64,000 nt of DNA. It comes from Anthoceros angustus. Its lineage: Eukaryota; Streptophyta; Anthocerotopsida; Anthocerotales; Anthocerotaceae. Below are positions 47,701 through 59,663 of this stretch, piece after piece. The notes under the pieces were generated by a model. It did no database searches. It was given only the letters and a program-made list of their open reading frames with translations, and had not been told where the DNA came from. Position 1 is the stretch's first letter; each line of letters starts with the position of its first letter. The stretch spans positions 806,001 through 870,000 of the forward strand of contig MU008160.1 of assembly GCA_010909165.1 (NCBI GenBank). Reading direction: 5' to 3'. The position numbers and the translations under genes are program-made.

Positions 47701-47768
47701 GGATCGAATCCTACGACATAGAGGGTAAATGTGGCCTCTTTGGCCTTCGATGCAAAACCCATTCCACA
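44765..47768 (+). repeat. Gypsy 5' LTR
   Basis: 3,004 bp with TG...CA ends. It matches 53,453-56,880 along its length with many small gaps in both directions, often where one copy has CTG or CAG and the other CCG or nothing (for example GAGCTGCGGCC against GAGCGGC). It includes a 134-codon open frame at 45,418-45,822. Confidence 0.9.
45418..45822 (+). CDS. Open frame inside gypsy 5' LTR
   Basis: 134 codons from MAPRAAAEIPTTQWPNMDHW to GIGQMDFVFL. The ATG follows GAGAAGGAG, a good plant start context. The frame continues upstream without a stop to 45,178, but this ATG is the first that both LTRs share (53,933 in the 3' LTR). Features seen: VRAGSLVQELGLKFMEKKWC, a basic, Gln/Lys-rich middle, and VIDPRKKTLKA. 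After the stop, other frames keep protein-like pieces (FLHEVVKGTQIDWG, EVEEEELKED-like acid stretch), so the original protein may have been longer. I do not recognise the family. It is not in the usual place for gag, which lies beyond the primer site. Confidence 0.5.
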   Translation: MAPRAAAEIPTTQWPNMDHWKVRAGSLVQELGLKFMEKKWCYDSPALVQECARQLRTKSQEGDARKRPQNLDLASSSKEWARSIEDGSLVIDPRKKTLKAQPRHEAWEVRVNNGRVTRQLVVHGGIGQMDFVFL

Positions 47769-47771
47769 TTT

Positions 47772-47779
47772 TGGCGCCG
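47772..47779 (+). other. Gypsy primer binding site
   Basis: TGGCGCCG begins three bases after the 5' LTR. It is complementary to a tRNA 3' end of the type CGGCGCCA, as used by several plant gypsy lineages (tRNA-Asp is one candidate). The match beyond eight bases is unclear. Confidence 0.7.
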
Positions 47780-47799
47780 GAATGAAATCACAAGGTTAT

Positions 47800-49720
47800 A
47801 GGGGACTAACCATAGCTTAGGTGTCTAGTTTTGGAGTGTATCTAGTTAGGTAGATGGATGCCACGGTTGAGTCGAGGGTTCGAGTCAAGTCGGACGGAAG
47901 GCCACACGAGAAGCGACAACGCCAAGCAATCGGAAAGGTTAGGGTTGCAAACCGCGAGTTGAGGAGGGTCCACAAGACGCACCCGCTGGAAGGGTGAGCA
48001 AAGGAGATCGTTGGAGATCAATCGACCCCGCAGAACCGTTGTTGACCAACCACCGAATCAAGAACGATAGTCATGACCACCACCACACGGTGGTGGTCAC
48101 CACCAAGCAACCTTATCCGTCAGTATGGAGAGGGAAGGGGTATGAAGACCCGATGAATTTGTTGAGCTTTTGAGGACATTTGCAAACCAGAAGCGGAGAT
48201 GCACAGATTCATTGTTCTATGGAGTTCTTCGGGGTCCAAATAAGTGGTATAGGCGAATACCTCAAGTCACCACACCTCCAAAGAACCTATGAAGAATTAA
48301 AACCGCCTGTGAAAGGTTGGGGGCTTGACGAGAGGGATACGTGTTGTCCAAGCTTGGCTGCAGAGAGGAAAGAAGGAAACCTTGCAGCGTATGTGGAGAG
48401 GTTTCACACCACGCGATCAAGTGGCCCTCACTGAGTTGCAGCAATACGGTGGTTCGCTAAAGGCCCGGGTTCTAAGATGGGGAGACACGTAAGGTTACAA
48501 GCGGAGAAGAATTTGGGCAAGGCTATCAAGGCGGCGCTAAACTATGAGGAATCCAACCCGCAAGGGAGGAGGAAGGCTAAGAAGGAGAAGAAGAAGCCGT
48601 GGATCGGAAAAAGAAGGGATTCCTCATCCTCCTCGGAAGGAAGTTCATCGTGAAGAAAGCTCCACGAAGATTCCACGTAAAGTTCCTCGAGGAGGAAACG
48701 AGTGCGCCTGAGGAAGGCCATCGATGAGGAGCGCCAAATGGAAAAAGAAAATGAAGGGTCGCACGGACAACAAGGAGGGCAAGGGCAAAACAGAGGCGAT
48801 GTACGCAAAGAAGGACGCGAATAAGCGAGAAGGGAGGCCGAGGTAGCCAAGAAAGTAGAACAACAGGGGAACAAGATGGAGGAGATGATGGCAAAATTCG
48901 AAATTCCATCTTAATGCGGTCAAGGAACATGAGAGGCGGAGAGTCACGAACCCACGAGCCAACCTCTTCGCTCAACGTGGGGCGCAGGGACACTCCAAAG
49001 CTAATTGTCCGACGACAAGGTACACCCGGGATATGAGGAAGAGGAGGAAGAGGGTCCGTGGAAGATACATACGATCCGGAGGTTCAACAACCCAAGTGTA
49101 CCCAAAGACCATGTACCCGCCAACCTACGTAATTCCACGGGTAGGCGTCAGAATCAGGGTAACAATCCAATGGGCACCGCTTGTGCTATAATTGTCAACC
49201 TTGGACACTATGCGCACCTTATCCAACTCGTCAAGGCAATGGAGATTTTGATAAACTATGTCAAGATTAGCAAGGGCATTTGGGTGAAGTGTGCTCCAAA
49301 GCCCCAAAGACGGTGAGGATCACAGCCCACCAACGGAGTTCACCCAAACCCAAGTCCTGTCCGCCATGCATGTTGAGGACGACTTATGGCGGTATGGGAG
49401 GATGCCGAGATTGGAACCCCGAGGAGCTTGGAGGATTAGACGAGGAAGCGATTATTATGGGGAAGCCTCCGCCATGGTCGTAGAACAAGGAGCACAAAAG
49501 CAAAAGAGAGCGACGTGGGGAAAAAAGAAGAAAGGAGGCGGATACGACCACGGATCGATGAGGGAGAGAGTGTCGCCACCAGGGCGGAAATACCAACACC
49601 GAACGCTAAAAAAGAAAACAAGTCCTGGTGACTTGGCGGATGGACCATATGTGCAAAAGAGTGATGCAAATGAGACTGAGTGTTCCAATGCGGAAAGGTG
49701 AATGAAGGTCACGACGAAGT
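47800..49720 (+). pseudogene. gag: Gypsy gag region
   Basis: Gag-like features are spread over several frames: GDAQIHCSM, EEL-type helices near 48,180-48,430, ALTELQQYGGSLKARVLRWG (48,420-48,480), then a long Lys/Glu-rich stretch (48,540-48,900) and a degenerate CCHC knuckle beginning CYNC at 49,184, with GHYA one frame later. Frame changes and stops are frequent, so no open gag remains. The order (helical core, charged linker, zinc knuckle) is that of gypsy gag. Confidence 0.65.
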
Positions 49721-49949
49721 AAGGGGTGGAACCCTACCGATTTCGAGAAAGTTACCGAACCGGAGTTAGGGTTTCCACGACGGGCGAAGTCATGGATATG
49801 ATACAAGAAGAATTGGCAAGGAGGCTACGGGGAAAAGGCGGGTGTCGATTTCCACCACCCTGTGGGAGTCCACCACCCCACCGGAAGGGCCACTGCACCA
49901 AGTCATGACGAACCGGGAACCCAACCAACCAAACTCGGATGGTAAGGTC

Positions 49950-50420
49950 GGGCCACCGCTTCTTTCAATCTCGCCGAGGCCATCATGGACCAACATTTCA
50001 TGATCACATTCGGACAACCCTCCGAGACAATCCATGTATAGGCAATGATCGAGGGCGTTAAAAGAGGCGCAACCCAAAAAGAGGCGCAATGTTCCTATAC
50101 CAGGCCGCCGCGCGTGAACTTGGTATCCATGGTGGATCAAGGCCCACCAACCTGTGGAAATTTCGGATGTGTCATCAAAGGAGTGCCTCTCACGGGTCGG
50201 TGTAAATATTATGACGTAAGACACGGCTAGGAAATTGGGCTTGGATATTGAACATACTACCAAGGTTTTGAGGCTAAACATGTCCGTAATGGTGCCCGGG
50301 TGCTAACGACCATTGGAACCATCCCTACTTGATGGATTATGTAGTCATCCAAAAAAATCGCTGTGACGACGCCCTAATTGGCCGAACATGGATGTACGAT
50401 CGCAATGCACGCCAAGTGGG
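49950..50420 (+). pseudogene. Gypsy protease region
   Basis: Pieces resemble a retropepsin and its C-terminal side: ATARKLGLDIEHTTKVLRLN-like codons at about 50,220-50,275, MDYVVIQKNRCDDALIGRTW at 50,332-50,391. The second corresponds to the DALIGR..M stretch after the protease in gypsy polyproteins. The catalytic D(T/S)G triad is not visible in an open frame; it would fall near 50,200, where the sequence is shifted. Assigned by position and by the flanking motif. Confidence 0.5.
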
Positions 50421-50859
50421 CGGAAGGAAGTTTTTAAACCGCTGGAATGGGATCCCAAGACCAAGGAGGGAAGGATGTGCCTATCGTGGAGTAAGGACAT
50501 GTATGCAGTGAAACTCCAATCAAAGAGGGTACACCTCGGCAGAGGACACGCGGAGGGGGAAGAGGAAGATAGGTTCCGTCGCACACATCTCATGGTCCGA
50601 TGAGGAGCGACTACCGCAGAGATATCCATATACAATTAACCCAGGGTCGTTACGGGTAACCGAATGCTCCGGAAGGGGTCCGGCGGGATTCGAACAGCAG
50701 TGGAGAAGTGGAGGAGGCGCCACGCAGCTCACGCCGGAGGATTTGTTTAGGGAATGGGGCATGAGAGAAGAGGAACCGCGGAGCCGTAAGAAGGATTCGG
50801 GGTTAGCACCGCACGAGAGCGAGTGGCACAGTGAAGTCAAGGACGTTGAGGTTCTTCCG

Positions 50860-52160
50860 GAAGGTGCTCAAATTCTCCGAACAATGGATGCGGCGTTGGA
50901 GGAAGGAATGAAGCAACCGCTTAATTTATCGATGTTTTCGCCTTCGAGGTAAGACATGAAGGGATCCCAAAGAATGGGCGAGCATAGGATTGACTCGGAA
51001 CCGTGGAGCAATCCGAAGGATTCCACAAGACAAGTTAAATAAGTACTCCTCAAGGTAAAGGATCGCTTGGAGATGTACCTCAAGGCGGACGTGATCTATC
51101 CTATAGTCAATACCGAATGGGTGGCTCCAATAGTGGTAGTACCTAAGAGGCGCCAGCAAAATCCGAGTTTGTCGACCGGAGAAGGTTGAATAAGGTCACC
51201 AAGAAGGATCACTTTCCGCTACCCTTCATCGATAATATCCTCGGATCCGTCGCAGTGTAATGGCGATTCATTCCTAGACGGTACTGGGTATAATCACCGC
51301 ACCTTAGGGATTGGCCTCGACCGCTTACAACCGACTGGGGACATATGCTTACAAGCGCAGCGACGGGTTGACGGAGCACTGGGTCCTTCGCGAGCCATCG
51401 TCAAAATTTTCAAGGACTTCGCGACTTTATGGAAGTTTTCCGACGACTTCGCAGATTCGGGTGGGACCATCCGTCCGGAAGTGCCCGAGCGCCGCCGAGC
51501 AACGCAATTATGCGCATCCGAAAAGTGCTACTGCATGTCGAGGAATTGCAGCATCAATTTTCAAGCCGAGGTATAGAAGTAGATCCGGACAAGGTAAAGG
51601 TCATCGCCACCCTTAGAGCACCAACAACGCTAAAGGAACTCCGCGGTTCCCGGGATGGTCGATATGACGCTTGCTCCAAATTTCGCCAAGCGCCCCACTA
51701 ACGAGCTTGTTAAGGAAGGATCGAGGGAGGACGACGAACGGAGGAAGCAGTGACTTACGCACTACACGCCACAGCCCCACGCTAAAAGGACCGGATCGAG
51801 TAAGAAGTTCCACGCTGTTGATGTTTCATTTGCAATTGGGTCCCAGCTGCCGGATGAGAAGAAGAAGGATTTTCCGATCTACTGCCGGGAGACAACTAAC
51901 GGACGCGAGCAAAGTATATACCACGGAGCGCAAGCACTGGAATGGTTTACTCGGTCGAAATTCGACACTACCTCCTCTCGTATGAATTTGTGTTCCATGT
52001 TGACCACTTTGCCTTGAAACACCTTGTGAATAAACTCGACCTTTCGGACGATAGCACTGGATCTTGTGAGTTTACCTTCACAAAGGAAACGAGAGAGGGT
52101 AGGAAGCATATCAATGCCGACTTCATATCTCGATTGAAAACAGGAAAGGTGGAAAACCAC
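50860..52160 (+). pseudogene. pol: Gypsy reverse transcriptase and RNase H
   Basis: RT start: LEMYLKADVIYPIVNTEW then VAPIVVVPKR (51,069-51,155), followed one frame away by RRLNKVTKKDHFPLPFIDN and LGS. Further pieces are TTDWGTYAYK-like codons (about 51,330), and GIEVDPDKVKVIATLRAPTT then LKELRG (51,570-51,650), the usual link to RNase H. RNase H: LTDASKVYTTERK (51,894), MVYSVEIRHYLLSYEFVFHV then DHFALKHLVNKLDLS (51,942-52,050), INADFISRL (52,110). The catalytic DD of RT is not readable in frame. Several frameshifts and stops are present. The polyprotein cannot be made as given. Confidence 0.85.
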
Positions 52161-53440
52161 CAGAAGACGACTTTCGATGAGACACTGCTCGCAGGAGTTG
52201 CAAACCAACCAGTGAAGCCTGGAAGGAGGGAGCCAAGATCGATTGAGAAGGGAGGGTGGCTTCAAGACCAACATATCGTGAGATATACGATTATCTTGGC
52301 ACAGGCCAAATTCCTCCACCTATCCAAGACATGATTCAAAGGCTTGTCCACTACTCCACCATTCACACGGCACAACATGAATTTATACCGAGTCACCCCG
52401 ACGGCGTGGAGCGGTTATGGGTACGCATCGGTGAGCGGAGTCCCGAGCTCTTTACAAGAAGAGGCGGAGGTCATTATGCCGCGCATGTCACATGCAGAAA
52501 ATTTTGAGGTCGCTTGGTGGCCTACAATGTACAAGGATGCCGGGGAGTTCGTGAAGCGCGGACGCTTGCCAAAGGGTCGGCAAGCCAACAGAACAACCCA
52601 ATGGCCCCTTGTCCCCATACTTGCACCGCACCATTCGAGAAATGGGGAATCGATTTTGTCCCCTATCCAAAAACCAAGGCTCGCCAAAACCAATACATCC
52701 CGTGGCCACAGACATCGACGCGATGATGGTAGAAGCACGCATCGCGTAGATTCGACGCCGTAGCGGCGATTCTGCTCGAGCAAATCATCACCGATATGGC
52801 TGCCACCGGAGCGGTCGCGATGAGGAACACATTTCGTCAATCGTAATCTCCAACATGACCAACCACTTCAACGCCGCCACGTGAAGTCCACGCCTTTATA
52901 ACCCAAAAGCCAATGGGACGGAAAAGGCAAATGGCTTGTTGTGCAAGATCCTAACCAAACTCACCGCGTATGCGATGATCGATATGAAATCGCATTCAAG
53001 ACTGCATCGGACCGCTGGAAAAGTGACAACGCAAAGAAACCTCAGATTATCTTACTTACGGCATTCACCATGCCAATAGAATTCAAGTTCCCACCGAGAA
53101 TACAGGAACCAAGTCGAATGGGAGGAAAGTCGCTTGGAAAGGTTGGTGGGTTTCAACGACACGGAGGAGAGAACAAGCCCTCCAAGTTATGCGGATGTCC
53201 AAAGAGGAGGAAGGAGTGGCACGACAAGAGATTGAAGCCAAGAATACGTTGTTCGGGATCCGCTTTACTATACGATAACCGATACATGCACTTTCTGTAA
53301 ATTACATCTCGATGGATGGGGCCCAGTTTCGTGGCCGGAACCGATCAATTCAACTCATTTTAGTGGCTCACCCTTGCCAACGCACAACGGTTGGCGGGTC
53401 AAGAAATATTACCAATAAGTTGGCGAGGACGCCAACAAAT
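52160..53440 (+). pseudogene. pol: Gypsy integrase
   Basis: Core pieces: WWPTMYKDAGEFVKR-like zinc-binding part (52,516), PFEKWGIDFV (52,631) with the first catalytic Asp, codons for MVEAR and LLEQIIT near 52,726-52,790, NPKANGTEKANGL-like codons (about 52,905) with the catalytic Glu, KILTKLTAYAM (52,949), and FTMPIEFKFPPRIQEP (53,065). A C-terminal part keeps RRKEWHDKRLKP and PLYDNRY. The region ends just before the purine tract and 3' LTR. Frame changes break the product. Confidence 0.83.
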
Positions 53441-53452
53441 GAGAAGGGAGTA
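53441..53452 (+). other. Gypsy polypurine tract
   Basis: GAGAAGGGAGTA lies directly before the TG of the 3' LTR; it primes plus-strand synthesis in intact elements. Confidence 0.75.
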
Positions 53453-56400
53453 TGTGGAAGACCACATGTGAACTAACCCCGCCTCAAGTGTCGGTGAACG
53501 ATTTTTTTGTTTTGGGTGTTAGAACAAAGAAGCAGAGAATCGTCTCACGGAATGGTCCTTGGCCCTTGGAGATAATAATTTTTCGACCCCTTAGGTTTGA
53601 CCTTGGGTGAGAAAATAAAATATGTCCAAATATACATGTACAATATTTGTGTAGTCAAGGTGGTGGCCCCCACCACCTGCCCCAGAAAGTCGGCGCCCAG
53701 TGAAGAGGGGCGCTGCTGCACACGACGCTGTGCCAAATCACCGCCTCGCGGGGAGGAGGAAAAGGCGCGCGATCGTGGAGCGCGGCGGGCGGAGGAGAGA
53801 AATCGGGCGCCGCAAGTTCGCGAGGAGGCGTGGAAGGAGCGCGAGGGGCGCTCGATTTTTTCTCTTCCGACCGTGATCCGCAGGTAGTCGAGGTTTTGTT
53901 TTTGGGAGACAACGAGAAGGAGATGGCGCCCGAGCGGCAAATCTCACACGCAGGGCCCAACATGGACCATCGGAAAGTGAGAGCCGGCACTGCGTGAGCC
54001 GGGTCAAGTTCATGGAGAAGAAATGGTGCTACGTACCGCATTGGTGCAAGAGTGCGCCCGCAATTAAGGACCAAGTCGCAAGAGGGTGACGCGAGGAAAA
54101 GGCCGCAGAACTGGATTTGGCCTCTTCGAGCGGTATGGGCGAGAAGCATCGAGGATGGGAGCTTGGTGATTGACCCCAGAAAGAAGACTTGAAAGCCGCA
54201 GGCCGCGCCATGAAGCCCGGGGAAGTGAGAGTGAACAATGGTCGGGTGACTCGCCAACTCGTGTTCTACCGGTGGGATTGGCCAAATGGATTTTGTGTTC
54301 CTGTAACCGGAAGTCGGATCATATGGCGGATCACTTCTTGGTTTTTCTTCACGAGGTGGTCAAGGGTACACAAATTGATTGGGGAGGATGATTAAAGAGC
54401 CGTGAGGAGAAGGCGAATTTACTCTCTTCTTCCTCGGCCCTCCTTGATTTCGATTCATGTATTTGCATTCCGTGTTTAACGAGTTGAAGGTGGTCCGCCC
54501 GCATGGTTGGAAGCCGGTCAGGAACTCAAGGTAGAAGAGGAGGAATTGAAGGAGGATTCGGGCAAGGATTCCAGCTTGGGAGTGCGCTCGGAAGGTTCTA
54601 AGAGGGAGGAAGTTTCCAAGGGTAAGAAAGGGGCGAAACGGGTCGAACGGGATCGGAAGAAGGGAGGCACCAGAAGAGGAGGAACCCACACACCTGTGGT
54701 CACCAGTCAAGACGCAGCAGAACGGGTAAGGAGGAAAAGTAAAGGGAAATGGAAGTTGCTCCCTCCGTGGGGATGAAACGCCGCTAGGGGAGAATGAAGG
54801 GGAAGAGGCAAGGGCAACCCCTAGGAGAGGAGGGGTTAACTTGGCCGAGACCGCAACGAGCTCCGGACATTTTGGCGACATTTCACCGAACCGTCCCCGA
54901 GGTGGGGATAGGAGACACCGCCATACACGAGAATTGTTGTGGAGGCGGATGGGCAAGGGACAGCCCAATTTGGGATTTGGTGGTTTGACCGGCCATGGCG
55001 ACGCAGCGGATCTCCTGATCAAGCCATGGCTCTCACTCGAGTGTGCAAGGCCAGGAGAAGTTGCTCAAGGAGAAGTTGGAGAGCCTGAAGGCGAGAGCAA
55101 GGCGAGGAGCGCAGACGGAGTGCGGCGGCCTTATGCAAGGCATGTGAGCGCTTAAGGCACATGTCCACTCCAGAAGCTTTAGTAAATCAGTCGGGGGCGA
55201 TGCTACAATTGAAGAGCTTCAGATGAGGTCTCATGAGTCCAGAGTGGAAGGCGCCTTGGAGAAATTCAAGAAGCGGAGAGGTACAAGGAAAGAGACGGTT
55301 AGAGTCAAGAGAGAGGTGGCCAAACCAAGAAAGGCCGAGCAATGCCCACCGCAGGAGCCGTGGAACCACCACGGTGGCTAAACCAGCCACCGGGAACGGG
55401 AACCGAGGTGGGGAAGTCACCGACGGAGTGTCGCAGATGGAGGGATGATCCCCGGAGAATCCAGCCGCCTGTGATTGTCCACGGAGGAGAGGGTAAGGAC
55501 CAGACGAAGGGCGACAGTTACGCGTCGGATGAGGATGCTCATGTCCCCGGCTTCGCCGCATGGTGAGCGGTGCTCACTCTAAACGTGTATGTGGTTGTTG
55601 GGACAGGAGGGGCGTAAACCACCGGGTCAGACATCTTGACACAGCGCTACGCTGGTTCCTTCGAGTAGAGCGGCGCCTATCCTCCGCAAGTGGTGTGGAA
55701 GAGATGAGCGAGGCGCAGCGAGCATGGAGGGAGGAGCACATATGGTTGTCCAAATGAGGAGGAGCGGGACAATGGACATAGAGGTCACAGCGCGCAACGT
55801 CCGCTGGAAGGCGCGAGGGAAATTCAAAGGAGAGCGAGGTGGAGGTTGTGGGGAAAATCGCCGGATCGAGAGGCGAGGCCAAGAGCGAGAGGGTCCCCAT
55901 GGGCCGAGGGCGAGGCAAAGAATCGGAGGCGGCGCTGATTTTAGGGGAGTCGCGATAGCCTAGGACCGGGTTTTTCAGCGAGGATAGGGAGTTCCATCAC
56001 CAGAGTCATGTTGCTTAGATTGGTAAGGCGCGTGGTAGGAGAGCTACAATTTTAGACACTAAAGAGAAGTGAGTCGTGTTGGACCACAGATGTATAAGAG
56101 ACCCTGGGTGTCTCTCAAGGCGACGATTTCGTGTGAACTTCCGTATCGAACCGCCGAGTGGGGTTGATTGGAGACGTCCGTCAAGATCAAACGCGCGACC
56201 GCCTTCCGTCACAAGAAGGCCGGAAGATCTCGGATGGTCGAGAGCGGAGTGGCCAAGCTCCACGCCTGGGTAACGGAGAAGCGCACGAAAAGGTAGAGGA
56301 GCCGGCCGAGGCGGAACTGGAAGGCGACCCAAGCACCGATCGGGTTTTCCCGATCCTCTTTCCAACCGCTGCCACTGTGTGTTCATTCCATGAGAGGGGT

Positions 56401-56880
56401 CTGTGTGGCCCAAGGAGGGTCTGTGGCCCAAGGAAAAGGGGTCTGTGTGGCCCGTGAGACGAGGGAGAGTTCATTGGAAGGGAAAGGTTCCGAGGGTAGT
56501 TGTGCTACCGAGGGATTGTGAGAGCGTGTGAGGGAAAATCTAAACGCGAGGTGGAAGCGGTGGTAGGATCGCAAAAGGGGCGGTGAGGCGATATAGGTGT
56601 CCGATAGCCTAGGTCCGTGTTAGAGAAGCCGCGACGGTAGACTCCGCGAAGGCGGGCGCTTGGGGGCCCGTGTGCCGAACTGCCACCGCGGTGGCCGAGT
56701 CCCACGGTGGTGGGTTTGGGCAGTGGAGAAGGTGGGAAGTGAGCGACCAGGGTCTAGAATCCATAGATTTAGCACACCTTGACACAACACCATTCCCTTG
56801 GGATCGAATCCTAGGACTATAACGACATAGAGGGTAAATGTGGCCTCTTTGCGTCTTCAGATGCAAAAACCCATTCCACA
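53453..56880 (+). repeat. Gypsy 3' LTR
   Basis: 3,428 bp, opening TGTGGAAGACCACATGTGAA and ending CCATTCCACA. It is about 420 bp longer than the 5' LTR because parts around 55,560-56,450 are extended. Apart from that the two are collinear with many small gaps. Confidence 0.88.
53933..54305 (+). pseudogene. Open-frame relic inside gypsy 3' LTR
   Basis: Counterpart of 45,418-45,822. The ATG is kept but the frame is lost within 15 codons because GAGCTGCGGCCGAA has become GAGCGGCAA. Later codons (FMEKKWCY, VNNGRVTRQLV) are still visible in separate frames. Losses fall on CTG, CAG and CTGG. Confidence 0.6.
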
Positions 56881-58026
56881 ACTGGCACATTATGTTGGAA
56901 ATCATATTCCCCATTGTCCTCCGGGGGTGCATAGAGCCAGAGGTGTACAAGGCGGTTGTAAAGCTAGGACGCCTTTACCGGTGGATTTGCCGGTAGACGA
57001 TACCGGTCGGGACATCCAAGCAGTAGCGAGAGGCGATGAGGGTAATGTGCTCTCTCGAGAAGCAATTTCCCCAAGATGTTTGATATATCAACCCACCTCA
57101 TATTACACTTAGTGGACGTGGTGGCGCTTTGGGCCCTTCACTAGGTGGATGTACCCGGTGGGAGGTATTTAGGATCCGAGCGGACGGTCTGACGGTAGAC
57201 GAGTCCAGATAGCGGTGGGGTACATGCGTGAGGAGAGTTTGCATTTGCATGACATTTCTCCGCGTTTCGCTCACGTGGGAGAAGCATGGACTGCGATGAG
57301 CGTATGGGGAGAAGGTCTTTGGGTGTCGGCCGTGCGTACATTATGGATGCCGTGGAGGCACGCCAGCACATATGTGTTGTATCACACGGTGCGGCCGTTC
57401 TTGGACATGTCTGAGGAAGAAGTTAGGACAAACGGTGCAGGATGGTCGACGGACTTTCGGACGGTGGATATGGAAGAAGGGCTCGACGCATGGGATGGGC
57501 ATCCTTGCATGACCCGCAGTGACCGCAATCATGGATGGGCTGCGTTGCAAGCGGTGGCATATAGCCACATGTGGAACAAAGGCAGCCACCTCGAGCAGTG
57601 GAGGCGGACAAAGCGTCGCGGAGTACAAAGGATAGTCACGGTGGCCAGTTTCTCATGGTGGGGCGGCGACATTGAAGAGGGCGCCCGTTCTACGCACATA
57701 GAACAAATACTCCGCTGCGGTTCTATGAGTTTAAGCCAATTTTGTTGAAGGTTAGATGGTACAGTGTCGGCCGGGAGGGACAAGGCCATCGATGCGAAAG
57801 TCGTACGGTTGACATTGTAAATACGGAGAAAGTTTGTGTGTCTGGTGCGCTCAATAGATGGTCCGTTTGCCATCGCCATCGCGTAATGATGCATCGCATC
57901 CAGACGGGGATGAAAACTAGGGTTGGCCATCTGGTACCCCCGGCGAGGGATGGAGGGACACGGAGGCAGTGGGCGGAGCCATATAGCGCATGGCATGTGG
58001 CCTATGGACGTCGAGGATGGGCGTAA
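56881..58026 (+). pseudogene. CACTA transposase TNP2, C-terminal part
   Basis: This continues TNP2 beyond the gypsy insertion. HIMLEIIFPIVLRGCIEPEV then YKAVVKLG (56,885-56,970) corresponds to the DCH.ML...LPIALRG segment. CSLEKQFPQDVF (about 57,050) corresponds to LE..FPP.FFDVM, and RWMYPVG (57,143) to the RWMYPFER motif of DUF4218. Next come GYMREESLHLHDISPRF (57,218) and ASTYVLYHTVRPFLDMSEEE (57,362-57,420), equivalent to the AHRYVLFN..EV.PY part. Near 57,730, YEFKPILLKVRWYSVG resembles the start of DUF4216 (VLFKCDWYD). Three or more frameshifts occur. The gene ends near 58,026. Confidence 0.87.
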
Positions 58027-58152
58027 CCTCCGGACCAGCGACGTAATGTAATGTGGCTCCATTGGAAGACACGTAACCAAGCGTGACACTACGAAGATGG
58101 GGGTAACCTCCGGACTAATGACGTAATGTGGCTCCAATGGAAGACAATCACG
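58015..58152. repeat. Short direct repeat behind TNP2
   Basis: GGTAACCTCCGGACTAATGA (about 58,097) repeats GCGTAACCTCCGGACCAGCG (about 58,020). Both are followed by CGTAATGTGGCTCCA.TGGAA. Period about 75-80 bp. Probably the 3' region of TNP2. Confidence 0.7.
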
Positions 58153-58289
58153 TGACATCTAAATACCGTGGTCTTGATGGCGGTGTTCACATGACGACAC
58201 CGATTATCGGCAATATGCAATGATGAGCTCTTCTAGATCGCACTCAATTGTGGGCAAGGGACTACAAGTTGTCGTAATATAAAACACTA

Positions 58290-59337
58290 GTCATTATGGC
58301 GAAGGAGAAGGGCACGGTGAGGATTTGCGCGATAATAATGACGGCCGACGAGTTTGCAAACAAAGGCTTTCCATATGAAGAGCTTTGAATTTTGGCAGTG
58401 GCGACCCTTGGCTTGGCAACTATCAGGAAGGGGGCAAGCCAATGCCTTCAGCATGGCGCGGTGGCGTCCGCCGAACGGGGCAATGGACAGGAAGGGAAGG
58501 GCGTGGAAGCTGAGTTTGCAGACATCGTATACCCCCGCTAGGAGCACCACTGTCGGCAGGCGTCGCCGACGCCGTCGCCGACGCCTATCCGTAGGTGGGT
58601 GGGGAGGATGAGAGGGCAAGCTCGTCTCGAGCTACCTCGCTCATCCACCCCAGCCACCTAACACCTCTGATCCGAGCCGCGCGCGCGCCTCACCAGGCCA
58701 CCGCGTCCTACATAGACACACGAGAGTTGTGAGGGACAAGGGAACATGGCAGCCCGAACCAATGGCAGATTTGAGGACATGGAGACGTGGAATATCCCAG
58801 CCCCGACAGACGCGGACTTGGAGCATTGCGTTCGCGAATTGAACGCAGGGTGACGATGCTTTGCTATCAGATGAGGTGGGTGTTTCGAGACTGGATTGAC
58901 AAGAACGTCTTGTTCACAATTTGTACACACGTTGATGCGGTTGCTGCGGGCGTTGCAGTGCACCTGCTTGGCATCTTTGGCATTCATGCGCAGACATGTG
59001 GAGGCAGCCCATGGCAACACGGGAGGTGGTTGGGAATGCGAGAAGGCAAAACCGAGGGGGAGGAGCGGGTAAGAAGCCGAGCATGGTGGGGCGGGGTCCC
59101 TGCGCCGACACAACGGATGAGGAATGGCGGCGGCGGTTTAAGGGGAGGTGTGATGACAAGGGGTGTGCGAGGCGGATCTTGATGGAGTGGTGTCGAGGTG
59201 GACAACGATGCACTTGTGACCTTGATAAAAGGAATGGCGTGAAATGGCTGAAGGAGGCAATGCAAAAGCAAAGGACAGGAAGGGAAGGGAATCCGATGTT
59301 GTTCGAAGTCAGCGAAGCAAGGCCTGTTGAACTGTGA
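58290..59337 (+). CDS. CACTA second gene, candidate 5' part
   Basis: Plus-strand pieces downstream of TNP2, where CACTA elements usually carry their accessory DNA-binding gene. Seen: MAKEKGTVRICAIIMTADEF then ANKGFPYEEL (58,296-58,387), MAARTNGRFEDMETWNIPAP then TDADLEHCVRELNAG (58,746-58,850), and a 113-codon frame at 58,996-59,337 with NRGGGAGKKPSMVGRG, DEEWRRRFKGRCDDKG and VKWLKEAMQKQRTGREG. The short pieces with stops between them suggest exons. I recognise no domain. The basic, charged composition would fit DNA binding, by inference only. Confidence 0.35.
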
Positions 59338-59663
59338 GGACAAAGGTTGTGAATGAACTGGGGAACATGGCAAGATGGCGCGACGTTCCGAGAGGGGAGA
59401 AGGGACGGTTAGTGAAATCGGTGTCGGAAGCCTTCCCCGACCTGGTGGTGAAGTCCAGCATAAGCCGACACTTTGCGCAGATGACTCGCACGCGCAATTC
59501 TCGATGTGTGGAGGCCGCAAAGGCAGCGGCATTAGAGGAGAGGGAGCAGGAGGGGGGAGGAGCAGGTAAGAAGCCGAGCATGGTGGACGAGGAGGAGTGG
59601 GAAGATGCCCTTGCACAGGCTCGGATGGAGCTGCAAGCAGGAAGTTCGAGCCATCAAGTATGA
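59334..59663 (+). CDS. CACTA second gene, candidate charged frame
   Basis: 109 codons: VVNELGNMARWRDVPRGEKG, LVVKSSISRHFAQMTRTRNS, then AAKAAALEEREQEGGGAGKK, PSMVDEEEWEDALAQARMEL. The module GGGAGKKPSMV also occurs 500 bp upstream (about 59,057-59,085), each time at the DNA sequence GGTAAGAAGCCGAGCATGGT. That sequence includes GGTAAG, so it could instead be a 5' splice site used twice. The frame looks coding (alanine-rich helix, acidic end). No family is recognised. Confidence 0.35.
   Translation: MRTKVVNELGNMARWRDVPRGEKGRLVKSVSEAFPDLVVKSSISRHFAQMTRTRNSRCVEAAKAAALEEREQEGGGAGKKPSMVDEEEWEDALAQARMELQAGSSSHQV

Larger units (their letters stand above)
44765..56880 (+). mobile_element. Ty3/gypsy LTR retrotransposon inside TNP2
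   Basis: LTRs at 44,765-47,768 and 53,453-56,880 both open TGTGGAAGACCACATGTGAA and end CCATTCCACA. A TGGCGCCG primer site follows the first and a purine tract precedes the second. The internal 5.7 kb codes for gag, protease, RT, RNase H and integrase in that order (integrase last is the gypsy order). The frame is heavily damaged. TNP2 codons continue on the far side. Flanks read CTGAG on the left and ACTGG on the right, so a clean 5 bp target duplication is not visible. The LTRs are unusually long and carry an open frame. Confidence 0.92.
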